Positions 53,218-62,575 of a stretch of DNA of 64,000 nucleotides are shown piece after piece (position 1 is the stretch's first letter; every line of letters begins with the position of its first letter). Both the position numbers and the translations under genes were made by a program. Source of the stretch: Rhizobium sp. BK650. Its GTDB lineage: Bacteria > Pseudomonadota > Alphaproteobacteria > Rhizobiales > Rhizobiaceae. Location: NCBI RefSeq assembly GCF_014195325.1, contig NZ_JACIBK010000004.1:62001-126000 (forward strand). Direction: 5' to 3'. The notes beneath the pieces are model-generated. The model saw only the letters and a list, made by a program, of their open reading frames with translations. It was not told where the DNA came from and searched no databases.

Positions 53218-54996
53218 TCAGAGCGAAGCTGCGCGCCTCGCCCTGAAAGGAATGAGAGCGCTTGCGGTAATATCCCAGTCCGCCTCGCCGCCGAAAACAC
53301 AGATGCGATTACGCCCCTTCTTCTTGGCGCAGTAGAGAGCCTCATCGGCCGATGCGACGAGTGGGCGCCAGCCATCTGCGCCGCCCCGGCTGGAGGCGAC
53401 GCCGATGCTGACGGTAATGGAGAGATCTATACCGGTTTCGGCATCACGGATGACATGCGCCTGAATGCGGCTGCGAAGTTCTTCCGCAAAATCCATGGTG
53501 TTCGCAAGATCCGATGTGGGAACGAGAACAGCGAACTCCTCGCCGCCATAGCGCGCAACGATGTCGCCCGGCCGCATCGCGCTCTGCAGAAGCGCCGCGA
53601 TTTCGATGAGCACGGCATCGCCCGTCAGATGACCATAGGTGTCGTTGACCGTCTTGAAGTGGTCGATATCGATCAGCATCAGGCAGACATCTTCCTCGCG
53701 CTCCGAAGGCGCTTTGCCGAAGCCTTCCAGCGCCCGGCGATTCCAGACGCCGGTCAGCCCGTCCTTTTCGGCCTGCATCTTCAAGCGGGCCTCGTATTCG
53801 GCCCGCTCGTCGAGCTTGCCGCCCAGCAGTTCCAGCGCTTCGAACAGGCTGCGCATCTCCGGCGCCTTGGAGATCGTCTCGAGGTTGGTTATGCCGCCGC
53901 CCTCGGCAAGTGCGATGATCTGCCGGCGCGCCGTCAGCAGCGGATCGAGCATATGGAGGCGGATGGAGCGGAAAAGCATAAACAGCACTGCGAGAGCCGA
54001 AGCCGTGATCACAGCGATGACCGACAGCCGATAGGAGGCTGCATCATGCTGGGCTCGATAGCGCTTCACCACATCGTCGAGGAAGAGCGTGCGCAGCCGT
54101 TCGAGCGGCCGCAGCGTCGGAACATAATCGCGCGTCAGATCGACGGCGGAGATCGAATAATCGCCGGAAATCTTGCCCTGTTCGATGAGGATATTCACGA
54201 GGTTGAGGCCGGACCTGAAAAAGATCGTATCGACATCCTCCATGAGGTCAGCAGACAACGCATCGTGATCGGTGATGACCTTCTGGCCCTGCATCAGCGT
54301 ACGCAATTCCAGAAGCCGGCCGATGGTGCGGCTGGCATCGGTAACATGGCTGTCGCGCAGCGGCTGACGCGTGGCGATCGGCCCCATGATCTGGGAGGCG
54401 GCCCGGCCGCCATATTCGCGCATGTCGCTGATCATCCGCCCCGTCAGGAACGGTGCTGTCAGCTCCGGCCGCCCGCTCGTGAAAGCCTCCACGTGCCAGT
54501 CGACGACGGCCTGGAAGGTATCGATCACCTCGATCATTTCCCCGATCGCGGCCTGGACGTCCTCCGGCCGGCGTTCGGCAAGCGGCGTTACGGCAACCCG
54601 GTCCACGGCCCCTCGGGCTTTGCGAAGCTGGTCCCTTGTATCGGCGAGCGCCTTCTGCAGGTCGGGCGAGGAGGAGGAAATTTCGACCGCAATCGGCTCG
54701 TCGAGAGCCTCGAGCGCGAGATCGCTGATGCGCCGGAAGTTCGTTAGCCGCTCCATCGCCAGGGCATCGCTGCCCGGCTCGATCGCCATGACGTCATTGG
54801 CTGGGCCGCGTTCCGCGGACATGCGGGTGGCAGCCTCCAGGACCTGGCGGAAGCGCTCCACGGCAAGCAGGTTATCGTGGGTCGAACGGTAGCTTGCATA
54901 GGTTGGTATGAGGGCGCTTGCTGTCAGAACCAGGGTGAGAAAGGCGACGATAACGGTTGCAAACAGCAGCTTTCCTTCAAGAGTGATGCGGTTCAT
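53218..54996 (-). CDS. Membrane-bound diguanylate cyclase
   Basis: This 592-aa protein has an N-terminal helix (LLFATVIVAFLTLVLTASAL), a helical periplasmic sensor of about 290 residues and a second helix near residue 325 (SVIAVITASALAVLFML). A HAMP-like linker and a GGDEF domain follow, with the active-site motif RYGGEEFAVLVP. An inhibitory I-site RPGD lies five residues before it, so product inhibition is expected. It makes cyclic di-GMP from GTP. The start is ATG 54996. Confidence 0.9.
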   Translation of the reverse strand: MNRITLEGKLLFATVIVAFLTLVLTASALIPTYASYRSTHDNLLAVERFRQVLEAATRMSAERGPANDVMAIEPGSDALAMERLTNFRRISDLALEALDEPIAVEISSSSPDLQKALADTRDQLRKARGAVDRVAVTPLAERRPEDVQAAIGEMIEVIDTFQAVVDWHVEAFTSGRPELTAPFLTGRMISDMREYGGRAASQIMGPIATRQPLRDSHVTDASRTIGRLLELRTLMQGQKVITDHDALSADLMEDVDTIFFRSGLNLVNILIEQGKISGDYSISAVDLTRDYVPTLRPLERLRTLFLDDVVKRYRAQHDAASYRLSVIAVITASALAVLFMLFRSIRLHMLDPLLTARRQIIALAEGGGITNLETISKAPEMRSLFEALELLGGKLDERAEYEARLKMQAEKDGLTGVWNRRALEGFGKAPSEREEDVCLMLIDIDHFKTVNDTYGHLTGDAVLIEIAALLQSAMRPGDIVARYGGEEFAVLVPTSDLANTMDFAEELRSRIQAHVIRDAETGIDLSITVSIGVASSRGGADGWRPLVASADEALYCAKKKGRNRICVFGGEADWDITASALIPFRARRAASL

Positions 54997-55171
54997 CAAA
55001 CCGATCCCTTTCCCTGTCCCGTTATCCGCGCCGGCTCCGTTGCCGCTCGCTGAACATGCCGATATCAGGCATATATTACCGAGTTTGAGTATAGGCCGGC
55101 GATAATGCCAACAGGGTTAAGAAAAGGGTCTAAATGGCTGTTATCTAGCGAGTTATATTAACCACGAAGGT

Positions 55172-56518
55172 TTAGAGACGCGCGAGATATGTGCGGTAAT
55201 CGAAATCCGATACCGTGCGCAGATGCGCGATTGCCTCTTTATACTTCGTGTCGCCATAAAGCTTGCGATAACCCTTGCCGAAAATATCGGCGATAAAGGC
55301 CGATTGCCGGAAGGTTTCCACCGCCGTCAGGAAATCATGCGTGAGCCGTTTCGCGCTCGGTGAGGTATGGCCGGGCGTCGTTTCCTCGCCGGGATCGAGA
55401 TCGCCGTCGAGGCCGAGCAGCATGCCGCCAAGGATGGCCGCCAGCAGCAGATAGGGGTTGGCATCGGCACCCGCCACGCGGTGCTCGATGCGCGCCGCAG
55501 GCCCGTTGCTGTCAGGAATCCGGATCGCCGTGCCGCGATGCCCGTTGCCCCAGGTCAGGTCGGTGGGGGCAAAGGATCCCGGCTGGAAACGGCGATAGGA
55601 ATTGGCGAAGGGCGCAAAGATGAGTTGCGCCTCCTGCATGGTCTGCAGCATGCCTGCCGTCACCGATTTCAGAAGCGTCGGTTCGCCTCCTTTGGCGTCG
55701 AGGATATTATTGCCGTGACTGTCGACGATGCTCGCATGCACATGCAGCCCTGAGCCGGCATGATCCGAATAGGGTTTGGCCATGCAGGTTGATTTCAGCC
55801 TGTGCTTGCGCGCCGCCTGCTCGGCGATACGCTTCAGGTATAGGCAATCGTCGGCTGCGGCCAGTGCATCGGGCCGGTGCAGCAGGTTCACTTCGAACTG
55901 GCCGGGACCGAATTCCGCCGTCGTCGCTTCCGCCGGCAGGTTCATCGCCTTGGCATAGGCGCGCACCGTCTGCAGGTAGTCGTCAAGCGCATCGACGGCG
56001 CGCATGTCATAGAGCTGGAAGCCGTTCGGATCGCCGCGATAGGTCAAGCTTGCGGGCGGGGAGGGCATGCCCGTCTGACGCCAGTTTTCCTCGATCACAT
56101 AGAATTCCAGTTCCGTCGCTACGACAGGCGTCAGCCCGCGCTCGGCATAGCGTTCGAGAACGGAGGCGAGAATGCCGCGCGGATCCATGAAGCTGCGGCT
56201 GCCGTCGAATTCATGCATGGTGGCAAGCACCTGCATGGAACCTTCGGGCGCCCATGGCATCGGGGTCAAGCTGCGCCTGTCGGGAATGAGAATGCCGTCG
56301 GGGTCGCCGATCGTTAGCGACACGCCTGTGATATCGTCATTGTCGTCGCCCCAGATATCGAGCGACTGCGTCGAGGTCGGCAGGCGAATATCGCTGGCCC
56401 AGACCTTCTTTTCGGCCGAGAGCGGCAGTTGCTTGCCGCGCAGATCGCCATTCATGCCGACAACCAGGATCTCGAAACGCGGATCGCCCGCTTCAGCCTC
56501 ATTCCCCTTGCTCGCCAT
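55172..56518 (-). CDS. Glutamine synthetase family: gamma-glutamylpolyamine synthetase-like
   Basis: This 448-aa GS-fold protein has the ATP/metal motifs TELEFYVIEE, EFGPGQFEVNLLH and SGLHVHASIVD, and the late GPAARIEHRVAGADANPY. The adenylylation-loop Tyr region of true GlnA is absent and the N-terminal domain is short, as in PuuA-type enzymes that glutamylate putrescine or other amines. ATG 56518 is preferred; the frame extends to a TTG at 56548. It is divergent from a class III aminotransferase, a pairing typical of polyamine catabolism. Confidence 0.85.
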   Translation of the reverse strand: MASKGNEAEAGDPRFEILVVGMNGDLRGKQLPLSAEKKVWASDIRLPTSTQSLDIWGDDNDDITGVSLTIGDPDGILIPDRRSLTPMPWAPEGSMQVLATMHEFDGSRSFMDPRGILASVLERYAERGLTPVVATELEFYVIEENWRQTGMPSPPASLTYRGDPNGFQLYDMRAVDALDDYLQTVRAYAKAMNLPAEATTAEFGPGQFEVNLLHRPDALAAADDCLYLKRIAEQAARKHRLKSTCMAKPYSDHAGSGLHVHASIVDSHGNNILDAKGGEPTLLKSVTAGMLQTMQEAQLIFAPFANSYRRFQPGSFAPTDLTWGNGHRGTAIRIPDSNGPAARIEHRVAGADANPYLLLAAILGGMLLGLDGDLDPGEETTPGHTSPSAKRLTHDFLTAVETFRQSAFIADIFGKGYRKLYGDTKYKEAIAHLRTVSDFDYRTYLARL

Positions 56519-56593
56519 GACCTTGAAAATCCTCTCGCAGAAGGCCAAGGTCGTAAACCATCACCGAAAGCCTTTCAATCCGAAGGTCTAATC

Positions 56594-57961
56594 ATGTCCG
56601 ATACTTACCCGCTGTCCAATCTTGCTGCGATCGATGCCGCCCACCATTTGCATCCCTTCTCCGACATGAAGAAGCTGAACGCCGACGGCACACGCATCAT
56701 CCAGCGCGGCGAGGGCGTCCATATTTTCGATAGTCACGGCAGAAGGTATCTCGATGGCTTCGCCGGCCTCTGGTGTGTCAATATCGGCTATGGCCGCAGG
56801 GAAATTGCCGATGCCGTGGCGCGCCAGATGAATGAGCTTCCTTATTACAACACCTTCTTCGGCACGACTTCGCCGCCAGCCACGCTGCTCGCAGAAAAGG
56901 TGACGTCCAAGGCCGGCCCGCGCTTCAACCATATCTTCTTCACCGGTTCCGGGTCGGAAGCGAACGACACCTGGTTCCGCATGGCTCGCGTCTATTGGGC
57001 AGCCGCCGGCAAACCCTCTAAGAAAATGGTGATTGCGCGGCGCAACGGCTATCACGGCTCGACGGTTGCCGGCGCCAGCCTTGGCGGCATGAAATATATG
57101 CACGAGCAGGGCGATCTGCCGATATCAGGCATCGTCCATATCGGCCAGCCCTACTGGTATGGCGAGGGCGGCGATCTCACACCCGCCGAATTCGGCCTGA
57201 AGGTTGCTCGCGAGCTCGACGCCAAGATCGATGAACTGGGCGAAGAGAATGTCGCGGCCTTCGTCGCCGAACCGATCCAGGGAGCGGCCGGCGTCATCAT
57301 CCCGCCGGAGACCTACTGGCCGGAGATCGACCGCATCTGCAAGGCGCGCAACATACTGCTGGTGACCGACGAGGTCATCTGCGGCTTCGGCCGCCTTGGC
57401 GAATGGTTCGGCCATCAATATTTCGGCGTCGAACCGGATTTTGCTCCGATTGCCAAGGGTCTGTCATCAGGCTACCTGCCGATCGGCGGCGTTCTCGTCA
57501 GTGATCGCATTGCCGACGTGCTGATCAACGAGGTCGGCGATTTCAACCACGGCTTCACCTATTCCGGCCACCCGGTCTGCGCTGCCGCAGCGCTTGAAAA
57601 CCTGCGCATCATCGAGGAAGAGAAGCTGGTCGAGCGCGTGCGCGACGATATCGGTCCCTATTTCGCGAAGAAGTGGGCCGCGCTTGCCGAGCATGATTTC
57701 GTCGGCGAGGCGCAAAGCATCGGCCTGATGGGCGGTCTGCAACTCGCCGCTGACAAAAAGACCCGCACCCGCTTCGAGAAACCCGATCCGATCGGCGCAT
57801 TGGTGCGCAATCACGCCCTCGCAAACGGCCTCGTGCTGCGCGCCACCGGCGACCGTATGCTGGCCTCGCCGCCGCTTATCATCCGCCATGAGCAAGTGGA
57901 CGAGATGGCGCGCATAGCCAAGATCGCACTGGACGCGGCCTGGAAGGAACTGCATGGCTAG
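56594..57961 (+). CDS. Class III aminotransferase (putrescine/polyamine type)
   Basis: This 455-aa PLP enzyme has GLWCVNIGYGRREIADAV near the N-terminus, the cofactor site FFTGSGSEANDTWFRMAR, VAEPIQGAAGVIIPPETYW, VTDEVICGFGRLG, and the Schiff-base Lys in FAPIAKGLSSGYLPIG. It resembles SpuC-like putrescine-pyruvate or omega-amino acid aminotransferases. Divergence from the gamma-glutamylpolyamine synthetase-like gene supports a role in polyamine breakdown. A GCGACGGC/GCCGTCGC hairpin follows at 57969-57993. Confidence 0.88.
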   Translation: MSDTYPLSNLAAIDAAHHLHPFSDMKKLNADGTRIIQRGEGVHIFDSHGRRYLDGFAGLWCVNIGYGRREIADAVARQMNELPYYNTFFGTTSPPATLLAEKVTSKAGPRFNHIFFTGSGSEANDTWFRMARVYWAAAGKPSKKMVIARRNGYHGSTVAGASLGGMKYMHEQGDLPISGIVHIGQPYWYGEGGDLTPAEFGLKVARELDAKIDELGEENVAAFVAEPIQGAAGVIIPPETYWPEIDRICKARNILLVTDEVICGFGRLGEWFGHQYFGVEPDFAPIAKGLSSGYLPIGGVLVSDRIADVLINEVGDFNHGFTYSGHPVCAAAALENLRIIEEEKLVERVRDDIGPYFAKKWAALAEHDFVGEAQSIGLMGGLQLAADKKTRTRFEKPDPIGALVRNHALANGLVLRATGDRMLASPPLIIRHEQVDEMARIAKIALDAAWKELHG

Positions 57962-57968
57962 CGACGAT

Positions 57969-57993
57969 GCGACGGCGGCTGCCCTGCCGTCGC
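57969..57993 (+). terminator. Hairpin after aminotransferase gene
   Basis: GCGACGGC and GCCGTCGC form a perfect 8-bp stem with a 9-nt loop starting 7 nt after the stop codon. No T-tract follows, so termination is uncertain. Confidence 0.35.
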
Positions 57994-58066
57994 TGCTCAG
58001 CGATGTCGAGTCAGGACGTCACTCGCATTGTCATTGAACGTCGGTCATTTGGGGGAGTCTCGACTA

Positions 58067-58981
58067 ATGAAGCAGATTTACACCACTCTGGGACCCAAAC
58101 GCCGCGAAGAACTCGGCATGATCCTTCCGCACGAGCATGTGTTTGTCGATCTGCGAACCCCTGACCGGCCCGGCTATGCCGAAGCTGATGTAGACGATGT
58201 CGTGGCGCTGATGGTCCCACAGATAGATGCAATCAAAAGACAAGGCATTTCACTGCTCGTCGAATGCACGACAGGCGGCGTTGGAAGACGTGCAGATATT
58301 GATCTTGCCGTATCCAAGGCCGCCAACTTTCCGATCGTCGTGCCGACCGGCAACTATCGCGAGCCATGGATACCCAGCTGGGTAGCAGAAGCCAGCGAGG
58401 TCGATCTCGAACAATGGATGGTGGCCGAGCTTACCGAGGGCATCGAAGATACCGGCGTGCTTGCCGGATGGATAAAACTGAGCGCCGGCGACGATGGCAT
58501 TACGCCACTGGAGGCCCGCATCCTGCGGGCAGCCGCAAGAGCATCCATTCGAACCGATGCGGTCATCGGGTCGCACACGATCCGGGGAAGGGTCGTGATG
58601 GACCAGCTGGACATCCTTCAGTCAGAGGGTTGCTCAGCCGAGCGCTTCATATCCATCCATACCCAGGAGGAAAAGGACTTCCAGCTTCACAATGCGCTGG
58701 TGGAACGCGGCGCGTGGATCGAATACGACCATGTCGGCAGGGCACCTGATGAAGAAGTGGTCGCGCTGATAATGGGCGCCCTCGAAGCGGGATTGGGCAA
58801 CCGACTTTTGATAAGCCACGACCTCGGCTGGTATGATCCGGCGCAACCGGGTGGCGGAACGCCGAGGCCTTATACGCACCTTGTCGACAGCCTGCTGCCA
58901 ATGCTTCAGATCGCGGGCGCGAGCAGGGACACGGTGCGCCAACTGACGGAGGTCAATCCTTTCGACGCATTCGCACGCTAA
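58067..58981 (+). CDS. Phosphotriesterase-family metal hydrolase
   Basis: This 304-aa protein of the amidohydrolase superfamily, PHP/PTE group, has the HxH pair in ILPHEHVFVD, a probable bridging Lys in AGWIKLSAG, later His ligands in VIGSHTIRG and ISIHTQEE, and Asp in LISHDLGWYD. Relatives act as lactonases, phosphotriesterases or amidases; the natural substrate is unknown. GGGGGAG lies about 10 nt before ATG 58067. It follows the aminotransferase gene on the same strand after 105 bp with a hairpin between, so co-transcription is possible but uncertain. Confidence 0.87.
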   Translation: MKQIYTTLGPKRREELGMILPHEHVFVDLRTPDRPGYAEADVDDVVALMVPQIDAIKRQGISLLVECTTGGVGRRADIDLAVSKAANFPIVVPTGNYREPWIPSWVAEASEVDLEQWMVAELTEGIEDTGVLAGWIKLSAGDDGITPLEARILRAAARASIRTDAVIGSHTIRGRVVMDQLDILQSEGCSAERFISIHTQEEKDFQLHNALVERGAWIEYDHVGRAPDEEVVALIMGALEAGLGNRLLISHDLGWYDPAQPGGGTPRPYTHLVDSLLPMLQIAGASRDTVRQLTEVNPFDAFAR

Positions 58982-59010
58982 ATATGAGCTTTCAGGAGCC
59001 TCCTGAAAGT

Positions 59011-60513
59011 TCACATCTCGGGATAAGCCACCGCGTAGGCGAACTGATAGGTGTCACCCGGCTGGCCATAGATATAGGGCAGGGTGACGACATGCGTCTC
59101 CGGCTGCTTCAAGTTGTTTTGCGCTATGACATCCTTGAAATAGTAGTCCGGCCAGGCCGGTGGCGTTTTGCCCTTGTCGTCGCGCCAGACGAAGACGACG
59201 GGATGTTTCGCGTCCAGCTGGAACTTCGGCTTGAAGTCCGGGTAGAAATAGGACTGCACCGGGGTGCCGGGCATCTGCAGCCGCATGTTGCCGTCGAGAT
59301 GCGGGTCGTAACCGACGATCAGCCCGGGCTCGCCGCCGATGTCCTTGCGGATCGTCTCGGCGAAGCTGGCATAGGGGATGTTCAGCCGCTGATACTTGCC
59401 GAAGAGCGGGCCGTAATAGGCGCGCATGGCGAGCACGGCGAGCACGACGCCCATGATCACGCAGCTCACCGCCAGCGATGCGCGCAAGGGTGCTGCAGTA
59501 TCGACCTCGGCGCTCTCGGCCTTCATGCAGATATAGAGCGGCAGGATGAGGAGGAGCGGCGTCAGCCAGCGGTCGGCGACATTGTCGACGCCGGCAAGCA
59601 GGATCATCAGCGCAATCGCACCGATTTCGATCAGCAAGATACGCCCTGAAACTCTCGACCAGCGGCTGGAGGCCCGCCACATTGCCGGCAGCGATTTGGC
59701 AAAGAGCACTAGAAAGATGACGACGGAGACGCCGGCGATGCCGATAATCGCAATAAGGAAGCGAAGAAAGCCGGTGGAAACCTGCGACAAGAAGCCGGTC
59801 GCCTCCTCCCCCGTCATCATCTTGTGAAGCGTGCGGTCGAGGGCAAGGTCGAGATGCTGGAGGAACCAGATTGCGTGCGGCATGACGATGGCGATCGAGA
59901 TCACGATGGTCAGGATCAACCGCCAGTCGAACAAGCGCTTGCGGAAATCGGTATCGATCAGCGCGGCGACGAGTGCCGCGGCCGGAAGAAGCGCGAAATT
60001 ATACTTCGATATGATGCCGATGCCGGTCGCAATGCCGACGATGGCATAGGAGATGGCCGACGGCGTCTTCAGCGTGCGGAAAAAGCCGTAGAGGAACAGC
60101 GAACCAGCAAAGATCGTCGCCACCGAATGGGTGAGATCCCGCTGCGCCTCAAAGACGACCTGCGGCACGGTGAGCAGGCCGAGCGTTGCCATCACCACCA
60201 GGCTGCTGTTCCTCAACGTCAGCCGCGCCGTCAGCCAGTAGAAGACATAGGAGAGGAACAGCATGGTGCATTTGAGGAACGACAGCGAAAACAGCGACAC
60301 GCCGAAGAGCGATGTCACGCCGTACTGCACCCAATTATAGAAGGGCGGCTGCGAATTGTAGCCGAAGGCGAACCACTGCGAGAGCAATATCTGCTCCGCC
60401 TCGTCCAGCTCCAGTGCATTGGGAATGCTGAGCCGGACGATCAGGTGGAGCAGAAAATAGGTTCCGAGCACCGCCAGGATCAGATGCGGCCGGCGGCTGA
60501 TAAGGCTCTGCAC
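59011..60513 (-). CDS. Glycosyltransferase family 39-like (ArnT/RgtA-type) membrane protein
   Basis: This 500-aa polytopic protein has the GT39/GT83 pattern: an acidic pair ALELDEAEQILLSQWF in the first periplasmic loop, about 11 helices and a soluble C-terminal domain. It uses polyprenyl-phosphate-linked sugar to glycosylate an envelope acceptor in the periplasm. In Rhizobium, related Rgt enzymes add galacturonic acid to lipopolysaccharide core and lipid A. It is preceded by a GT2 gene with a 1-bp gap, which would make its donor. Confidence 0.85.
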   Translation of the reverse strand: MQSLISRRPHLILAVLGTYFLLHLIVRLSIPNALELDEAEQILLSQWFAFGYNSQPPFYNWVQYGVTSLFGVSLFSLSFLKCTMLFLSYVFYWLTARLTLRNSSLVVMATLGLLTVPQVVFEAQRDLTHSVATIFAGSLFLYGFFRTLKTPSAISYAIVGIATGIGIISKYNFALLPAAALVAALIDTDFRKRLFDWRLILTIVISIAIVMPHAIWFLQHLDLALDRTLHKMMTGEEATGFLSQVSTGFLRFLIAIIGIAGVSVVIFLVLFAKSLPAMWRASSRWSRVSGRILLIEIGAIALMILLAGVDNVADRWLTPLLLILPLYICMKAESAEVDTAAPLRASLAVSCVIMGVVLAVLAMRAYYGPLFGKYQRLNIPYASFAETIRKDIGGEPGLIVGYDPHLDGNMRLQMPGTPVQSYFYPDFKPKFQLDAKHPVVFVWRDDKGKTPPAWPDYYFKDVIAQNNLKQPETHVVTLPYIYGQPGDTYQFAYAVAYPEM

Positions 60514-60514
60514 G

Positions 60515-61525
60515 TCAGCTTTCTCGAGAGAAGATCTGGCGCACGATATAATTCGGCGAGGCGTCGTCGCGATAGTAAGTGCGCGCGATCATCTCCGCCA
60601 GGATGCCCGTCGTGATCATCTGCACCGACGAGAGCAGCAGCACGACGCCGACCATCAGCATCGGTCGGGTGCCGATATCATTGCCCATGATGAACTTGTC
60701 GAAGCCGAGATAGATGAGGATCAGCACTGCAAGAGCCCCGAGGCCGAGGCCGAGCGAGCCGAAGAAATGCCCCGGACGTGCCTTATAGCGCATGAAGAAC
60801 ATGACCGACAGCAGGTCGAGGATCACACGGAAAGTGCGTGAAATGCCGTATTTCGACGTGCCGTGCTGGCGCGCATGGTGGGTGACGACCATTTCGCCGA
60901 TGCGCGAGCTCGGCACCACGCCGGCGACCCAGGCGGGGATGAAGCGGTGCATCTCGCCCATCAGCTTCACCTGCTTGATGATCGAGGCGCGGTAGATCTT
61001 CAGGCTGCAGCCGTAATCGTGCAGCTTGACGCCGGTGATGCGGCCGATCAGGTAGTTTGCGCACCAGGAGGGAATCTTGCGCAGAAGCAGCCCGTCCTGG
61101 CGGTTCTTGCGCCAGCCGACCAGCAGGTCGAGCTCGCGCCGTTCCAGCTCCGCGACCATCGCGGGAATGTCCTTCGGGTCGTTCTGCAGGTCGCCGTCCA
61201 TCGTGGCGATCAGCCGGCCCTGCGCCGTATCGATGCCGGCCTGCATGGCGGCTGTCTGGCCGAAATTGCGTTGCAGCTCGACGATGCGCAATGTCAGCCC
61301 TCCGCGGTCGACGAACTTGCGGGCATTGACGAGCGTTGCGTCCGTGCTGCCGTCGTCGACGAGGATCAGTTCCCAGCGATGCTGATAGTCGGCCATGGCC
61401 GCGACAATGCGCTCGACGAGCGGGCCGATGCTTTCTTCCTCGTTGAAGACAGGGACGACCAGCGACAGTTCGAGCGGTTGCACCTGATCATTCGCACCGC
61501 GAATGGACTCTACCGTTGTCTGCAA
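60515..61525 (-). CDS. Polyprenyl-phosphate glycosyltransferase (GT2, DPM1/ArnC/RgtE-like)
   Basis: This 336-aa GT2 protein has LSLVVPVFNEEESIGPLVER at the start of the GT-A fold, the metal site TMDGDLQNDP, DLLVGWRKNRQDGLLLRKIP and two C-terminal membrane helices (about 235-260 and 270-295). It would load a sugar from a nucleotide donor onto polyprenyl phosphate for the adjacent GT39 enzyme. In R. leguminosarum, RgtE makes dodecaprenyl-phosphate-galacturonate; this could be such a gene, but the sugar cannot be read from sequence. Confidence 0.87.
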   Translation of the reverse strand: MQTTVESIRGANDQVQPLELSLVVPVFNEEESIGPLVERIVAAMADYQHRWELILVDDGSTDATLVNARKFVDRGGLTLRIVELQRNFGQTAAMQAGIDTAQGRLIATMDGDLQNDPKDIPAMVAELERRELDLLVGWRKNRQDGLLLRKIPSWCANYLIGRITGVKLHDYGCSLKIYRASIIKQVKLMGEMHRFIPAWVAGVVPSSRIGEMVVTHHARQHGTSKYGISRTFRVILDLLSVMFFMRYKARPGHFFGSLGLGLGALAVLILIYLGFDKFIMGNDIGTRPMLMVGVVLLLSSVQMITTGILAEMIARTYYRDDASPNYIVRQIFSRES

Positions 61526-61607
61526 GTTTCATTTCTCCTAAAAGGCCCGGCAACGGACGATCCCGTGGAAAACCAGCCGCCGCAGCCAAACTTAGGAAGC
61601 CTGATAC

Positions 61608-62570
61608 ATGAAGACCCCGAGTGTTGAAAGCGGGCAATCCTGGTTTCTGCGCAATCGTATGACCCTGCTGACGGTCGCAATCGTCGCAGCCTATGCGCTT
61701 TTCATCGAATGGTTCTGGGGCTGGTCGGTGATACTGAAACAATGGGCCGCGGTTGGACCACGGCCAATCATCGGCGCACTGATCCTCCTGACCAGCACCT
61801 ATTTTCTGCGGACATGGCGCATCTACGATTACTTTCCACGGGAGACGGCGGGTCGGTTTGCTGCGCTCTTCCGTGTCACGCAGATTCATAACCTCTTGAA
61901 TATCATGCTGCCCTTCCGGGCCGGCGAGACCAGCTTTCCCGTGCTGATGCGGACGGAATTCGGCATCCCGCTGACGCGGGGCGCCTCTGCCCTGCTGGTC
62001 ATGCGCCTGCTCGACCTGCATGCGCTGCTGGCCGCCGCCGGCCTCGGCTTTGCGGTGTCCGCTCCCAACGCAGCTCTTGCGTGGCTTGTCTGGATCGTCT
62101 TTCTGTTCCTGCCGGTCTTCGCCTTTGCTGCCCGCAAGCCGCTGCTGCGCCTCGGTGCAAAACTTCTGCCGCGGAAGGCGCAGGCGCTGCTTCATGAAAT
62201 CGAGAATGGACTGCCTTTCGATGCCTTAGCCTTCAGCCGCGCTTGGGCGATGACAATCGTCAACTGGCTGGTGAAGGTGCTGGTAATCGCCTGGGCGCTC
62301 GGCTTGATGGGCGTCATGCCGATCGCCGCGAGCTTCGGCGGCGCGCTTGGTGGCGAGCTTTCCTCGGTTCTGCCGGTCCATGCACCCGGCGGCGTCGGCA
62401 CATACCCCGCGGGGATAACTGCCGGAGCGATCGCCTTCGGCGCATCAAGCGAACGCTCGGCGCTGGACCTGTTGGCGCAGGCGAGCGTCAACGCCCACTT
62501 GCTCATTATCGTCTCTGCCCTGACAGGTACCGCGATCTCATTGCCGCTCGGCCGCCGCCGCAAGGCCTGA
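61608..62570 (+). CDS. UPF0104 / lysylphosphatidylglycerol-synthase-like membrane protein
   Basis: This 320-aa integral membrane protein of the UPF0104 (LPG synthase TM, flippase-like) family has about eight helices and the pattern FRAGETSFPVLMRTEFGIP and PVHAPGGVGTYPAGITAGA. Such proteins are often encoded next to lipid or glycan synthesis genes and may flip lipid-linked intermediates. It is divergent from the GT2/GT39 pair (82-bp gap), which makes a shared envelope-glycan role plausible. It converges with the ECF sigma gene after 5 bp. Confidence 0.82.
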   Translation: MKTPSVESGQSWFLRNRMTLLTVAIVAAYALFIEWFWGWSVILKQWAAVGPRPIIGALILLTSTYFLRTWRIYDYFPRETAGRFAALFRVTQIHNLLNIMLPFRAGETSFPVLMRTEFGIPLTRGASALLVMRLLDLHALLAAAGLGFAVSAPNAALAWLVWIVFLFLPVFAFAARKPLLRLGAKLLPRKAQALLHEIENGLPFDALAFSRAWAMTIVNWLVKVLVIAWALGLMGVMPIAASFGGALGGELSSVLPVHAPGGVGTYPAGITAGAIAFGASSERSALDLLAQASVNAHLLIIVSALTGTAISLPLGRRRKA

Positions 62571-62575
62571 GCGTT

